A stretch of DNA of 64,000 bases from JACRDG01 sp963760985 (GTDB lineage: Bacteria > Desulfobacterota > Desulfomonilia > Desulfomonilales > Desulfomonilaceae), in contig CAVXFM010000007.1 in NCBI GenBank assembly GCA_963760985.1, forward strand, positions 1 through 64,000. The letters run 5' to 3'. The number at the start of each line of letters is the position of its first letter. Position 1 is the first letter of the stretch. The position numbers and the translations under genes are program-made. Positions 28,130-38,036 of the stretch are shown piece by piece. The notes under the pieces were generated by a model. The model saw only the letters and a list, made by a program, of their open reading frames with translations. It was not told the DNA's origin and made no database searches.

Positions 28130-31100
28130 TCAGGGCGCGTCCAACGCCTTGCGCACCTGCCGCAACAGTTCGTTTAATCTGAACGGCTTGGTGACAAATC
28201 CCTTTGCTGCCAGCCCGAGAACCTCTATGGTAGAGGTATCCGGCGAGTACCCGCTGGCGATCAAGACCTTTGTTTGAGGATCGATCTCAAGAAGTCTTTT
28301 CAGACAGTATTGGCCGCCCATCGTCGGCATGACGAGGTCGAGAATAATGAGAGAGATTTGGTCCTTCTGGCGACGATAAAGATGGACGGCTTCTGCACCA
28401 TTGGCTGCTGTCAGGACCTTGTAGCCACTCCTTGTAAGAATTCGCTCGCCCTGTTCCCGCACGAATTCCTCATCGTCCACAAACAGAACGGTTTCGGTTC
28501 CGGAAGCCGGCATCTCTCCCGAGGGCTCGGCAAAGTCTTCCTGGTCACCGAAGATCGCCGGTAAGTAAATTTTGAACGTGGTGCCCTTCCCTACCTCACT
28601 GTGACAGGTTATGTGTCCGCCATGCTGCTTGACGATCCCGTATACCATGGCGAGACCCAGCCCCGTACCTCTTCCAAGCTCTTTTGTCGTAAAAAATGGC
28701 TCAAAAACGTGTTGCATGGTCTCTACGTCCATCCCTTGTCCTGTGTCGGAAACCGAAAGTAACACATAGCGACCTGGCTTCGCCCCAACATGGCGTCGGC
28801 AGTATTGGTCGTCGAGGGTCACACTCCCACTCCTTATGGTCAACTTACCCTCTTCGCTCATCGCATCTCTCGCATTCACGGCCAGATTCATAATGACCTG
28901 CTCGACCTGGGCGTGATCTGCGTTGATCCTTTCAAGGTCTTCTTCAAGTTCCAGCTGTATTTCGATCATCCTTGGAATGGTATGACGCAGGATCTTTTCC
29001 ACGCGTCTAATGTGATGGTTTAAGTTCATCGGCACTGGATTAGGTTCAGCTTTTCTGCTGAACGTGAGAAGGTTTCGCACCAGTTCCGATCCACTGTATG
29101 CCGCTTGATAAATTTTCCAGAGATCCGAGTAGTCAGGATCATCGTCGGATTTGTTGTTCAGGAGCAGCTCCGAATAACCCAACGTTACCTGAAGAAGGTT
29201 GTTGAAATCGTGCGCAACGCCGCCTGCCAGAGTGCCTACCGCTTCCATCTTTTGGGCCTGCAGGAGTTGCCTCTGGAGTCCTTTGCGTAAAGTCAGGTCT
29301 CTTACGATGCCCCTGTATCCAATAATGCTTCCATCTTTCCCATAATGCACAGATGCGGTGAGCAGGCAGTCAACCCGTGTTCCGTCTCTCTTTCGCAGCT
29401 TGACTTCATAGTCTTTCACGAACCCTTTTTCTTCTATTTCCTTCTGAAAACTCAGACGGTCAGCCGGATCAAGGTACAATTCGCGAATGTCCTTGCCGAC
29501 AATCTCTTCTCTCGAAGATGCAAAGAGTCCGCAGAAAGATGAGTTGGCATCCGTTATGATTCCATCCCTTAGGACAGAGTACACTCCGTCCATCGAATCT
29601 TCGAAGAGCTTGCGGTACTGTTTATCCCTTTCCTTCAGAGTCTCTTCCGTCCGCTTGCGGTCGGAAATTTCCCAGGCTACATCTGCAAGGTAGGAGGCCA
29701 CTTCAACATCTATTTCGGTATAATCGGTAGGCTTGTTCCCAAGACCTAGAACCGCCACGATTCGGCCCGATCTCATAATTGGCACGACAAATTCCCTGAT
29801 CACAGGGGCGTGTCCTTCAGGCATCCCTTTGCGGTGAGGTGATGATGAGTAATCATTGTGAACAATCGTCTTTCTTTCACGTATGCAGTCCACCCACACT
29901 CCTGCCTGTTCGACCGAGTAGTGCCGTTCATTTCTTTCTGCTTGGCAAAATTCCTTAACCGTGCGGGTTGACCAAGCCTGGAGAGAAATGTCTTTTTCAT
30001 CCTCACTGATAAAGTGGTAGAATCCAATGGGACTGTTGGTCAATGAGCCGACTTCATCCAATGTTTTCTGAAGCAATTCATCGAAAGAATGCCTTGCAGA
30101 GTATTCCAAGAGGTTCATGCGTACCCGGATCAGGTCGGTGGCTTTCTTGCGGTCCGTGATGTTCACAATAGACGCAAGACATTGCGGTTGCCCGCCGGTC
30201 TCAATGAGAGAAGTGTAAATTAAGCAATTGCCAATCTCACCTGACTTCATACGGAGATCCATGTCCGTGCCGCACTGACTTTCCGTCTGACCGAGGCGAA
30301 TCAGCCGATTGCGATCCTCGTAATCAACAAACAGATGCAGTTCTTCAGAAGTGTGGCCTATCACTTCCTCACGAGTGTAACCCGTATCTCTCAAAAAAAC
30401 CTCGTTAACATCGACATACTTTTCGCTGACCGCGGAGGTGATAGTCATCGCCACCGGACTCTTTCGGAAGGCAACGGCGAAGTTCTGCTCGGATTCCTGC
30501 AACAGTTTCTTTGCCAACCTGCGGTCGGTGATATCACGGATATGGCATTGGATGAAGGTCATGCCACTAATCAGATACGAATTGCTGAAAAACTCGACAT
30601 GCATGCCCCGCCCGTCTCTGGTTTGAAGGGACAAATCGTCATGATGGGCATAGCCCTTTTGTCGCAGTTCTCCAAAAGCCGTCGCGGTCAGTGCGGTATC
30701 CTGGAATGGACTGATCTCCCATAGACACTTTTCGAGATAGTCTTCATGAGGATAGCCTAACATGTCTATCAGATGCTGGTTTACGTCCAATATTTTTCCA
30801 GTGTCGAAATCCAGGATCAGAATTCCATCGCGTGTACTTTCAAAGAGCGATCGATAACGCAATTCGGAAGCATTGTAGGCTTCCTCGGTATGTTCACGCG
30901 ATTTGATGTCGCTTACAGCCGTTCGCAAAACTGGAGACGAACCGTCCTGGTTCCTGAGTACGAGGGTGTCTAGCCTTGCCTGGATTTGACTGCCATCCCC
31001 CCTGGTAAATCGGATCTTGCAGGTTTGTTTGGATTGTGTTTCAAGGACCTGCCTGAAGTGTAGATAGAGGGCGTCCCCGTCTTCTTCCTTGACAAAACTG

Positions 31101-31456
31101 GCAAGTGGTTTGCCTATCAGAAGACTCCTGGCCTTACCCAGGAGTCCTGAGCCGGTGAGATTGGCCTCAAGAATCAGCCCCGTTTGATCCAAGACGAAAT
31201 AACCTAAAGGGGCAAAGTCATATAACTCCGCATACTTGTTCCGTGACGTTTCTAATTCTTGTTGGGTTCGGCGGAGTTCCTCGTTTTGCATTTCCAGTTC
31301 AATCTGATGGACTTGCAACTCGTGAACCAGCTTTTGCACGTCCTCGAGCGAGAGTGTCGATATGTCGAATGCATCTCGGGGCTTTTCTGCAAAAGTCGAT
31401 TCTGCACTCCGTCTCAGTTCGATGAAATTGCTCTTAGGTTCTGTGTCTGGTGTCAT
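28130..31456 (-). CDS. Hybrid sensor histidine kinase with four PAS domains, GAF and receiver
   Basis: About 1108 residues. ATG 31456 is preferred to 31477 because AGGGGAA lies just in front. Order seen: N-terminal coiled coil, PAS (LYDFAPLGYFVLDQTGLI), PAS (LFESTRDGILILDFDTGKIL), PAS (AFRKSPVAMTITSA), GAF (near residues 450-600), PAS (LFEDSMDGVYSVLRDGI), HisKA with GGVAHDFNNLLQ (His about residue 750), HATPase (VNARDAM, DTGQGM, GTGLGLAMVYG) and a C-terminal receiver (FVDDEE, LDLVMP, TKPF). No transmembrane segment is seen, so it is probably cytosolic. It lies 4.5 kb from the gas-vesicle cluster; its partner is unknown. Confidence 0.85.
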   Translation of the reverse strand: MTPDTEPKSNFIELRRSAESTFAEKPRDAFDISTLSLEDVQKLVHELQVHQIELEMQNEELRRTQQELETSRNKYAELYDFAPLGYFVLDQTGLILEANLTGSGLLGKARSLLIGKPLASFVKEEDGDALYLHFRQVLETQSKQTCKIRFTRGDGSQIQARLDTLVLRNQDGSSPVLRTAVSDIKSREHTEEAYNASELRYRSLFESTRDGILILDFDTGKILDVNQHLIDMLGYPHEDYLEKCLWEISPFQDTALTATAFGELRQKGYAHHDDLSLQTRDGRGMHVEFFSNSYLISGMTFIQCHIRDITDRRLAKKLLQESEQNFAVAFRKSPVAMTITSAVSEKYVDVNEVFLRDTGYTREEVIGHTSEELHLFVDYEDRNRLIRLGQTESQCGTDMDLRMKSGEIGNCLIYTSLIETGGQPQCLASIVNITDRKKATDLIRVRMNLLEYSARHSFDELLQKTLDEVGSLTNSPIGFYHFISEDEKDISLQAWSTRTVKEFCQAERNERHYSVEQAGVWVDCIRERKTIVHNDYSSSPHRKGMPEGHAPVIREFVVPIMRSGRIVAVLGLGNKPTDYTEIDVEVASYLADVAWEISDRKRTEETLKERDKQYRKLFEDSMDGVYSVLRDGIITDANSSFCGLFASSREEIVGKDIRELYLDPADRLSFQKEIEEKGFVKDYEVKLRKRDGTRVDCLLTASVHYGKDGSIIGYRGIVRDLTLRKGLQRQLLQAQKMEAVGTLAGGVAHDFNNLLQVTLGYSELLLNNKSDDDPDYSDLWKIYQAAYSGSELVRNLLTFSRKAEPNPVPMNLNHHIRRVEKILRHTIPRMIEIQLELEEDLERINADHAQVEQVIMNLAVNARDAMSEEGKLTIRSGSVTLDDQYCRRHVGAKPGRYVLLSVSDTGQGMDVETMQHVFEPFFTTKELGRGTGLGLAMVYGIVKQHGGHITCHSEVGKGTTFKIYLPAIFGDQEDFAEPSGEMPASGTETVLFVDDEEFVREQGERILTRSGYKVLTAANGAEAVHLYRRQKDQISLIILDLVMPTMGGQYCLKRLLEIDPQTKVLIASGYSPDTSTIEVLGLAAKGFVTKPFRLNELLRQVRKALDAP

Positions 31457-31696
31457 GATTCCCCTGATCTCTGACATCCTATGTTGCCAGGAGAAACGCC
31501 AGCCGCTTGATAGCCGAGATTGCCGAGAGTTCGGGCCGTTCCTTCGGCTGGACAGTCTGAAGTTCAGGCATCAGGGCTCTTGCTGTCGCGGTATTCTTGG
31601 TATTCTTGGGTTGGTTAGTCGTTGAAAGCCCCCCCCCTAATTCTAAGCTGCGTCGTGGTGGAACCGCAGGCCTATTTCTCCTATTTGATCGTAACC

Positions 31697-32118
31697 TCAA
31701 GTCGGCAGGCAGTCAAGAAAATCTTCGGTAGTGGCAATTTCGCGGAGTTTCTCCCCCCATTCAAAAGCTTTGTTGAACAGGACCGCGTTGTCGGTGTTGG
31801 AATGATCGCCGTTATACTGACCTTCAGGAGAGCCAACGATGAGGTACGGCGCGCTGGATCCGAATCGCTTTGCATGGACGTGATCTTGGGTTTGAGTTCA
31901 ATCTCGGCACAAAGGTCGGCCAGTTTTTGCGTTGCATCCGGCTGAAGATGACGGACAAAGACTGATTTGATGCGGCAGTGATGGGTGTATGTTCCGTGGA
32001 GGCTGGCAAACCCGCTCGGGTTTCGAAAAATAGCCGCCTTGAGGCTCTTTAGCAGGTTCCACAAGAGAATCGGGGCTCTACAGAAGTCTCTACGGGGCAG
32101 ATGGGATGCCTGGATCAC
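31697..32118 (-). pseudogene. Frameshifted coding remnant of unknown family
   Basis: Upstream frame: VRHLQPDATQKLADLCAEIE. After a shift near 31860 the next frame reads PYLIVGSPEGQYNGDHSNTD and NAVLFNKAFEWGEKLREIAT and stops at 31697. The composition is clearly protein-like, but I do not recognise the family and the start cannot be set. Confidence 0.35.
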
Positions 32119-32332
32119 GGGACAACAAAACTCAAAACCCTGGTTGAATTTGACAAGTCAGGGAGATAGAATAGGGTTTTCACCAGGATCCTATCATAGA
32201 GGCTTGGTAGTCTTGCATCTGGTGCATTGACACGTCTCGTGCTACACTTAGTTAGGCGGACTTCAACCCGATACGTGCTTCGCTTACAAAGTCTACAGCC
32301 CAACTCTTCTGAAAAGGGAGGTAAACGGTGCC

Positions 32333-33809
32333 ATGGATCTCACCGAATTGGAACAATGGGGACAAGACGATCCGCATCGGTACCGAGATATGTTCGGGAT
32401 GTTTCTCGAATCCATCCCATCATCGGTTCTCTTTATAAGCAGAGACCTCAAGGTGGTATTTGCGAACAGGAACTTCATTACCAAGAGCCGGCAGAACTCA
32501 GCAGGAAGTGATAGGCCAGAAGCTCGAACAGGTGCTGCCTGAGGCTATCATCGAACACATAGACATAACCGGCAAGGTCCGCGAAGTATTCGGCAAGAAT
32601 CGCGCGATTAGAGGCGACCGGATGACCTACCGTGCGCCGGGTATTCCCCTCCGCACCTATTATTACCACATTCTCCCGTTCGCGTGGCACGGGGAGGTGG
32701 AGAGGGTCATCCTGCTGATGGACGACGTCACCGAACAGGTAAGGTTGAGTGAAGAGGTCCGGCGAGTTGAACGTCATTTGGCGAGCGTGGTGGAAAGCGC
32801 TAGAGACGTGGTGCTTTCCACCGATTCCGAGGGACTGATCTTGACCTGGAACACGGCCGCGGAGAAACTTACCGGTTACCGATCGTGGGAAGTGAAGGGC
32901 TGCTCTTTTTTTGAACGATGCGGCTCGGAAAGAGACAAACTTAGAGGAGTTTTCAGCGACTTGAAGGTCAGGGACACTTCTCAGGCCGGAGAATGGGGGC
33001 TCATCACCAAGGATGGGCTGGAAATACCCATCAGCTGGGTCTTCTCCGCCATGAAAGACGAAGGCACTGCATCCGTCGGAGTCGTGGCAGTGGGAAGAGA
33101 CCTAAGCGAACATCGGAAGCTGGAAATGCAACTCCTACAGTCGCAAAAACTGGCAGCACTCGGAGTGATGGCGGGTGGTATAGCTCATGAAATTCGCAAC
33201 CCTCTCGCAGTGTGCTCTTCGGCAGCACAATTCCTGACAAACCAAGAGATCAAACCTGAGCTTCGCGACGAATGCATCGATCGGCTGCTCGCGGGAATTG
33301 AAAAGGCCTCTTCGATAATTGAGAATCTGCTGCGATTCGCTCGGCCATCTTCGAGCATAGAGATGGCCTCGGTCAATCTGCTGGATGTCATCCGTGAGTC
33401 CTTACAATTGGTGTCCAACCAAGCAAAAATTGAAAAGGTTTCCGTGTCTGTGGATCTACCCGACCAACAGATGCTCGTGCACGGGAATGCAAACCTCCTT
33501 CAGCAAATGCTTTTGAATTTCTTCTTGAATGCCATCCACGCCATGCCCGACGGTGGCAAGCTCACCGTTTCGGCAGGCAGGTCTGAAGACTGGGCTTTGG
33601 TAAAAGTTGAAGACACCGGTTTGGGCATCTCGCCGGAGCATCTCGAAAAGATATTCGACCCCTTCTTTACCGTGTCCCCTATGGGGAAAGGAACCGGCTT
33701 GGGCCTCTCGCTATGCTATTCTATCGTAAGGCAGCATCTGGGAAATGTTCAGGTGCAGAGCACGGAATGCAGGGGAACGATCTTTTCTGTACAACTACCA
33801 CTCTTGTAA
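32333..33809 (+). pseudogene. PAS-domain sensor histidine kinase, one frameshift
   Basis: GGGAGG lies upstream of ATG 32333. The first frame gives a PAS domain (FLESIPSSVLFISRDLKVVF); near 32495-32505 it must shift to the frame starting at 32460, which carries a second PAS (VVESARDVVLSTDSEGLILT), HisKA (MAGGIAHEIRNPLAVCSSAAQ) and HATPase (LNFFLNAIHAMPDGG, DTGLGISPEH, GTGLGLSLCYSIV). No membrane segment. It sits 18 bases before a receiver-only protein, its probable partner. It is closely related to the kinase at 50954. A single indel in an otherwise intact gene suggests either a recent mutation or an assembly error. Confidence 0.8.
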
Positions 33810-33827
33810 CACGCGAGGCGAATCGTC

Positions 33828-34205
33828 ATGGACCCATCCCATCCTGTGGTGCTTATCGTCGATGACGAACCCGGCATGTGCTGGGTTCTGGAAAACCTGT
33901 TGGCAGAAAAAGGCTTTGCACTCAGGACCGCTCAGAGCGGTGAGGCTGCACTCAGGTTAGTGGAGTCCACCCGGTTCACTATTGCCCTCTTGGACGTTAA
34001 GCTCACTGATATTGACGGGTTAGATTTGGCCAAGCGGATCAAGGCCATAGATCGTTCGATACAGATAGTGATGATTTCCGGATACTATTACAAAGATGAC
34101 GTCAACATTAGGAGGGCCATGGAAGAAGGATCCGTGTCGGGTTTCATTTCAAAACCGTTTCGGAATGAGGAAGTGATCCGGATGCTTTGCGGTTTCTTGC
34201 CATGA
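33828..34205 (+). CDS. Receiver-only response regulator
   Basis: 125 residues comprising just a CheY-like receiver: Asp12-Asp13 (IVDDEP), phospho-acceptor Asp56 (LLDVKL), Ser in MISGYY and Lys in SKPF. No output domain. It follows the PAS kinase by 18 bases and is surely its partner or an intermediate in a phosphorelay. As the only full sigma-54 activator in the region is the NtrC-type protein at 47071, this small regulator may relay to it or act on a protein target. Confidence 0.8.
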   Translation: MDPSHPVVLIVDDEPGMCWVLENLLAEKGFALRTAQSGEAALRLVESTRFTIALLDVKLTDIDGLDLAKRIKAIDRSIQIVMISGYYYKDDVNIRRAMEEGSVSGFISKPFRNEEVIRMLCGFLP

Positions 34206-34267
34206 AGGCTGAGCCATTAACGGCTCTTTAGTCCCTGGGAAACGTAGCGTCGCCCCCCGTTGTTGGT

Positions 34268-35320
34268 CTATTCGCTTCTGGGCCTGTCAGCCTCTTCGCA
34301 GGTAATGAAATAGTTGCCATCAGCAAGTTTCAACCCGTTGATTCTGACCTCTTTTCGGGTTCTGTCCTGGCATAGGACTGTGCAATGCGCCGGGGCCATT
34401 CTCCCCTCGTCCGGTTGGTTCAGCGTTTCGAGTGAATCCCCCCACATGCGATTCAAAGGATTAGTGTCAGACCCCATCCATATGATCCAGTGGCCAAATC
34501 CGGGAAGATCGATCAACTCGAAGCCAAACATCTCTCTGAATTTTTTGTCGATGTGCTGGAAAGTCCCCGTCGGCGCTACCACGGCAGTGGCCAAGGACCC
34601 TAGTTCCGCAAGCATTTGGGATTTTTGTTCTTCAATATGCAATGCTCTCCGGGTTCGTATGTGTTCTTCTTCCTCCCGTTTGCAGCGTTGTCCTGTGCGA
34701 GAGAGTTCCGAGTTTGCTGCCTCCAGGTCTGCGATCAAGTCTCGACGCATTTCCCGGAACGCTTTTTCCTGTCGGCGACTCAATTCGATTTGTTTCTTTT
34801 CGTTGGTCAGATCCTCAATGAGAACCAGCAGGTGGCGATCCGACGCAATGCGCACTGCCCGCAAATGCAGGCGAGCCCATATTCGGTTCTGGTGGATTTC
34901 CAGGATGGTTTCCGCGACTTGCGGTTTTCTGGTCTCGAACACTTTTTCCAAAAGAGCAATCGTCTTGTCCGTGAGTGCTCGCGCCCTTTGTGCATCCGCG
35001 GGCCGAGGAAGAAAGTCCAGGAAGGGAACGCCGCACATCCTTTTATAACCGGGACTTAGCTTCGTGCAAGACCGATTGGTAAAACCCACATGGTGCCAGT
35101 GATCGATGACAATTGCAGGCACAGGCAATGCGTCCAAAAGACGCCCAAACGAAGTAGACCCTACACTGCTCAGGTCAAACGTGCCGGAGGCGTACACATC
35201 CTGGGAAAGGAGACTGCTCAGGTCAATTGTCTCTGTCGACGTGGCCTCACCCGCCACCTGATACTGAGGGGTTTCTGGTTCCTCCAAACAATCGAACCCT
35301 GGCAGGTCTTCTTTGGTCAT
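34268..35320 (-). CDS. Double-PAS protein with central coiled coil, no kinase domain
   Basis: About 350 residues. ATG 35320 follows AGGATGAG. An acidic N-terminus (to residue 60) precedes a PAS domain (LLDALPVPAIVIDHWHHVGF), a charged coiled coil (about 170-230: KKQIELSRRQEKAFREMRRD and onward) and a second PAS domain (LGSLATAVVAPTGTFQHIDK). There is no HisKA, GGDEF or HTH region. It may be a signal-input or scaffold protein for the adjacent kinases. It is convergent with the response regulator gene and lies just beyond the 3' end of the gas-vesicle unit on the same strand. Confidence 0.65.
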   Translation of the reverse strand: MTKEDLPGFDCLEEPETPQYQVAGEATSTETIDLSSLLSQDVYASGTFDLSSVGSTSFGRLLDALPVPAIVIDHWHHVGFTNRSCTKLSPGYKRMCGVPFLDFLPRPADAQRARALTDKTIALLEKVFETRKPQVAETILEIHQNRIWARLHLRAVRIASDRHLLVLIEDLTNEKKQIELSRRQEKAFREMRRDLIADLEAANSELSRTGQRCKREEEEHIRTRRALHIEEQKSQMLAELGSLATAVVAPTGTFQHIDKKFREMFGFELIDLPGFGHWIIWMGSDTNPLNRMWGDSLETLNQPDEGRMAPAHCTVLCQDRTRKEVRINGLKLADGNYFITCEEADRPRSE

Positions 35321-35447
35321 TGTCTCATCCTGAAGCACTCTATGAATGCGAGAAGATCGCCTGTGCGACTTCCTTCACAAGCCGAAAGGAGCGTTCTCAT
35401 GAGCGTCGATGTGAATCTGTGTGCCCGTCACGGACGAGCGTAGACTG

Positions 35448-35609
35448 GTTCCTATGAAAATGCATTTTCGGGGGAAGGCTCTTCTTGAAAGAAGGGCCTT
35501 CCCCCGAACCCTCATCCCCAAGAACTTCAGGCACTTGCCAGCTCCCGCTGGTCGCTGGACAGGGCGCCATTTTCATGGTTCGTTGTGCCCCCCCAGGTCA
35601 TGGGAGTTG
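35448..35609 (+). repeat. Structured interspersed repeat, copy A
   Basis: About 160 bp beginning GGTTCCTATGAAAATGCATT and ending near CAGGTCATGGGAGTT. It contains a long near-perfect palindrome, GGGGGAAGGCTCTTCTT / AAGAAGGGCCTTCCCCC, and a smaller CCAGC..GCTGG dyad. Copies B (40211) and C (50292) are in the opposite orientation. The open frame across it is a by-product of the repeat. Confidence 0.8.
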
Positions 35610-35770
35610 CCAATGGTTTTGTCTGTGTGATGCTGCCTCGGGGCCGGGAACCTCGGCTTCACTGCGAGCGACGAAAATCCAGGTTACGCCTATCACACGA
35701 GTGAAAGCGCTCCTCCCTGGTGCCATAACCAAATTCTCTTCGTCCTCTCGGGCCGAGCCATCGTCCTCTT

Positions 35771-36037
35771 TCAGGCCACACCCGTTGGTTGCACTGCCAC
35801 TGCCTCTATCTTTTGCCTTTGGAATGCCGGATTGTTGACCCACCAATCCATGCCCATTTCCTTTGCCTTGTCTACGGAACACACCACCAGCCTTATCTGA
35901 ATAGTGAGGAGTTCCACGTCGACAAGTTTGATCTTGATGTCTCCGGCGATGACAATTCCCTTGTCCAATACGCGTTCGAGCAGGTCAGCGAGATTGGTGC
36001 TCTCTATCGAATGACGAGCAGACCTTTGAATAGACAT
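35771..36037 (-). CDS. gvpJ: Gas vesicle protein GvpJ
   Basis: 88 residues of the GvpA/J family with ADLLERVLDKGIVIAGDIKI, KLVDVELLTIQIRLVVCSVD and the C-terminal KAKEMGMDWWVNN. The 'DWW' ending is typical of GvpJ and absent from GvpA. GvpJ is a minor vesicle component thought to sit at the tips or nucleate assembly. GAGGAGAGCC precedes ATG 36037. It is the last gene of the downstream gas-vesicle unit, 12 bases behind gvpK. Confidence 0.85.
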   Translation of the reverse strand: MSIQRSARHSIESTNLADLLERVLDKGIVIAGDIKIKLVDVELLTIQIRLVVCSVDKAKEMGMDWWVNNPAFQRQKIEAVAVQPTGVA

Positions 36038-36049
36038 GTTAGGCTCTCC

Positions 36050-36415
36050 TCACAGAAGCTTTCCAAGGGGGCCTAGATCGAGATTCAGGTCTTCTTCCTC
36101 CAAGCCGAATTCCTTGCGGAGTCGTTCAATTTCCTGCGCTTGTTGCATCAGAGTCGTGCCAAGTCGCTCCAGTTCTACATCGGTCAACGAACCGGACTCC
36201 ATGCGTCGGATGGCTTGCCGTTCCAGGAGTTCATGGAGCAGTCTGACTAGCGTCAAGACGAGTTGCCCCAGTCCGTTTTTGACGCTGTTCTGATCCAGCT
36301 CGAGCCGACCGGATTCCCGAACTCGGCTGCCACTCCCGTTCCCTTGAGCTTTCATCACCCTCGCGAATTCGTTAAGCGAGTCAGAATCAACTTTGCGAAC
36401 CTGCATGCGTTGCAT
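36050..36415 (-). CDS. gvpK: Gas vesicle protein GvpK
   Basis: 121 residues from ATG 36415, chosen because GGAG is six bases upstream; a longer frame from 36511 overlaps the preceding gene. GvpK features: LDQNSVKNGLGQLVLTLVRL, LHELLERQAIRRMESGSLTD, EVELERLGTTLMQ, and the C-terminal FGLEEEDLNLDLGPLGKLL. GvpK is needed for vesicle assembly in other systems; its exact role is not known. It lies between the gvpS-like gene and gvpJ, the order usual for proteobacterial clusters. Confidence 0.85.
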   Translation of the reverse strand: MQRMQVRKVDSDSLNEFARVMKAQGNGSGSRVRESGRLELDQNSVKNGLGQLVLTLVRLLHELLERQAIRRMESGSLTDVELERLGTTLMQQAQEIERLRKEFGLEEEDLNLDLGPLGKLL

Positions 36416-36494
36416 GGCTTCTCCTGCAACATGTGCTCGTGATAGTACCTGTTCTTCGATTGGTCTCGCAGCGCTCCTAACCATACAATCATTC

Positions 36495-36704
36495 TTAAGG
36501 GGCGTTGGCATAGAACGATGACGCCTTCATCGTTTCGGAGGTGTCTATGGAAGTGAGGACGAGTTGCAGGCCCAAGTAGATCAGGTCCACATTCGCGACA
36601 GAAATCGTCACTTCGCCCACCACGACAGCTCCCTTGTTCAAGACTCGATCGAGAGCCTCGCAAAGGGTGACATGTTCAACGTCGTCCAGTTCCAGATCTC
36701 GCAT
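36495..36704 (-). CDS. gvpS: GvpA/J-family minor gas vesicle protein, GvpS-like
   Basis: 69 residues, ATG 36704 after GTGGAGTGGGTC. The core LCEALDRVLNKGAVVVGEVT and ISVANVDLIYLGLQLVLTSI has the 'ISvagVDLiYL.L...l.S' signature of GvpS and related minor proteins rather than the structural GvpA. Third GvpA-fold protein of the locus. Members of this group are needed in small amounts for vesicle nucleation. GvpJ or GvpM naming is possible. Confidence 0.75.
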   Translation of the reverse strand: MRDLELDDVEHVTLCEALDRVLNKGAVVVGEVTISVANVDLIYLGLQLVLTSIDTSETMKASSFYANAP

Positions 36705-36778
36705 GACCCACTCCACGGTTTATACGAATAACACTCCATCCCCTTGAACTGTCATGGCTCATGCCACATGAAACAAAA

Positions 36779-37084
36779 TCAGGACGCGCGGATCGCTCCT
36801 GGCTTTAACGGGAGGTACGATTGGTCGTATTCCTCTGAATCCTCTTCAATGGGAGTTACACTCTCTTGGAATCGGTCGAGCCGGTCCAGAAGTTCAACCT
36901 CTCTCCGATCGAATTCTGCGTCATCTATCTGGCCACGTTCCAACATCGCGTAGAGTTGTTGGAGTTCCTGAGTGATCCTCTCTCCTTCCTCACGGCGGTC
37001 TTGTTCCGCGGCCTCGTAAATTTCTTCAAAAACCCACATCAGGCCCTTAAAGGGAAACAGCAGAATATCGTCCACTAACAGCAT
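36779..37084 (-). CDS. gvpG: Gas vesicle protein GvpG
   Basis: 101 residues; ATG 37084 has GGAGG five bases in front. It opens MLLVDDILLFPFKGLMWVFE, the hallmark GvpG start ('lLfPikGl.wi...i...a'), followed by a charged helical coiled coil (AEQDRREEGERITQELQQLY) and an acidic tail. GvpG is an accessory protein that interacts with GvpF/L. It follows gvpF/L closely in the unit. Confidence 0.85.
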   Translation of the reverse strand: MLLVDDILLFPFKGLMWVFEEIYEAAEQDRREEGERITQELQQLYAMLERGQIDDAEFDRREVELLDRLDRFQESVTPIEEDSEEYDQSYLPLKPGAIRAS

Positions 37085-37108
37085 CGTGTCCTCCACTCTC
37101 GCTTGACC

Positions 37109-37876
37109 CTACACATCTACCTCAATCTCGACAAAGTTGTGAGGCGCCCAGGGCCCGTTGTAATCAAACACAAAGTTGTCATCAAAAAGACCTGCGGCCT
37201 GGAGTACCACGCTTTCAAAATCCGGAAGAGAGCTGCGGCCGACGAGACAAGCCAGCGTCATGACACTCCGTTCATCGGGGCACTTGTTTCTCTTGACTTC
37301 GAAGCACTTGGGGCCGATTACGTCCTCTACCACGCCGGCGTGGCGTTCCCTGTCCGCGGTGAGCAGATCTTCAAACAGTTGGCCGATCTCGATCTTTTCT
37401 TCCTGGCTAGGTTTGTTTTGGCTGCTCAGCAATCTATCTCGGGCTTCCAGCAACTCGGTATGGGTGCTCACCATGTATTCGAAGATGTTGGAAACATCCC
37501 AAGATACCTTGAGTCCCATCTCCACCTTGCCGGAGACACGTTGCAGTTCTACCAATAGTGCGTCGTGATTGCGTTCAAGAAAGCCACGAACAGCCTTAGA
37601 TCCTGCTGAGATAATACCGAAGGACATGGGCAGAAGATCGGTCTCCTCCAGGAGTCTTTTCAACACTCCTTGATGGGCCGCAAAATGACGCCTTTCCGGC
37701 CGAATTTTCTGGTTGATGACGTCACTGACCACCGCCGCTATGTCACCGTCCGAAATGGTGTAAACCCTGCCACCGTTGATGCCAAGGCTGTCGAATGACT
37801 TTGCGTCGGATCCGGGAACAATGGCGTACAGATACCGCCCTGTTAAGCCGTGAGGGCTTTTGCCTGTCTTTTGCAT
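37109..37876 (-). CDS. gvpF: GvpL/GvpF family gas vesicle protein (third copy)
   Basis: 255 residues from ATG 37876; earlier starts in the frame lack a better ribosome-binding site. It begins GRYLYAIVPGSDAKSFDSLG, shows the family's VVSDVINQ, HQGVLKRLLEETDLLPMSFG and ends GLFDDNFVFDYNGPWAPHNFVEIE; 'GPWaPYnFv' is the diagnostic GvpF/L tail. GvpF and GvpL bind GvpA and act as chaperones or tip components. Two further members lie at 42861 and 43610; in most organisms F and L are distinct, so the three may have separate tasks. Confidence 0.85.
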   Translation of the reverse strand: MQKTGKSPHGLTGRYLYAIVPGSDAKSFDSLGINGGRVYTISDGDIAAVVSDVINQKIRPERRHFAAHQGVLKRLLEETDLLPMSFGIISAGSKAVRGFLERNHDALLVELQRVSGKVEMGLKVSWDVSNIFEYMVSTHTELLEARDRLLSSQNKPSQEEKIEIGQLFEDLLTADRERHAGVVEDVIGPKCFEVKRNKCPDERSVMTLACLVGRSSLPDFESVVLQAAGLFDDNFVFDYNGPWAPHNFVEIEVDV

Positions 37877-38036
37877 GGCACATCCCATTCGTTTATCGGA
37901 AAGTTCCACCGCGAGTTCCTCTGAAACCCTTTTCAGACCATTCCGCAACGTTTATTGCCTGAGGTTTGTCACTTGACGTTCTTGCGCTCTAGGCATTTTC
38001 CCTTTGGGTATGACTTTCTCAGGACACCATTCCCTG

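Noticed and set aside
35460..35630. Open frames MKMHFRGKALLERRAFPRTLI in all three repeat copies, which look like a conserved small protein family
   Set aside because: The similarity follows from the DNA repeat itself; both strands are open, there is no ribosome-binding site, and the palindrome forces the peptide sequence.
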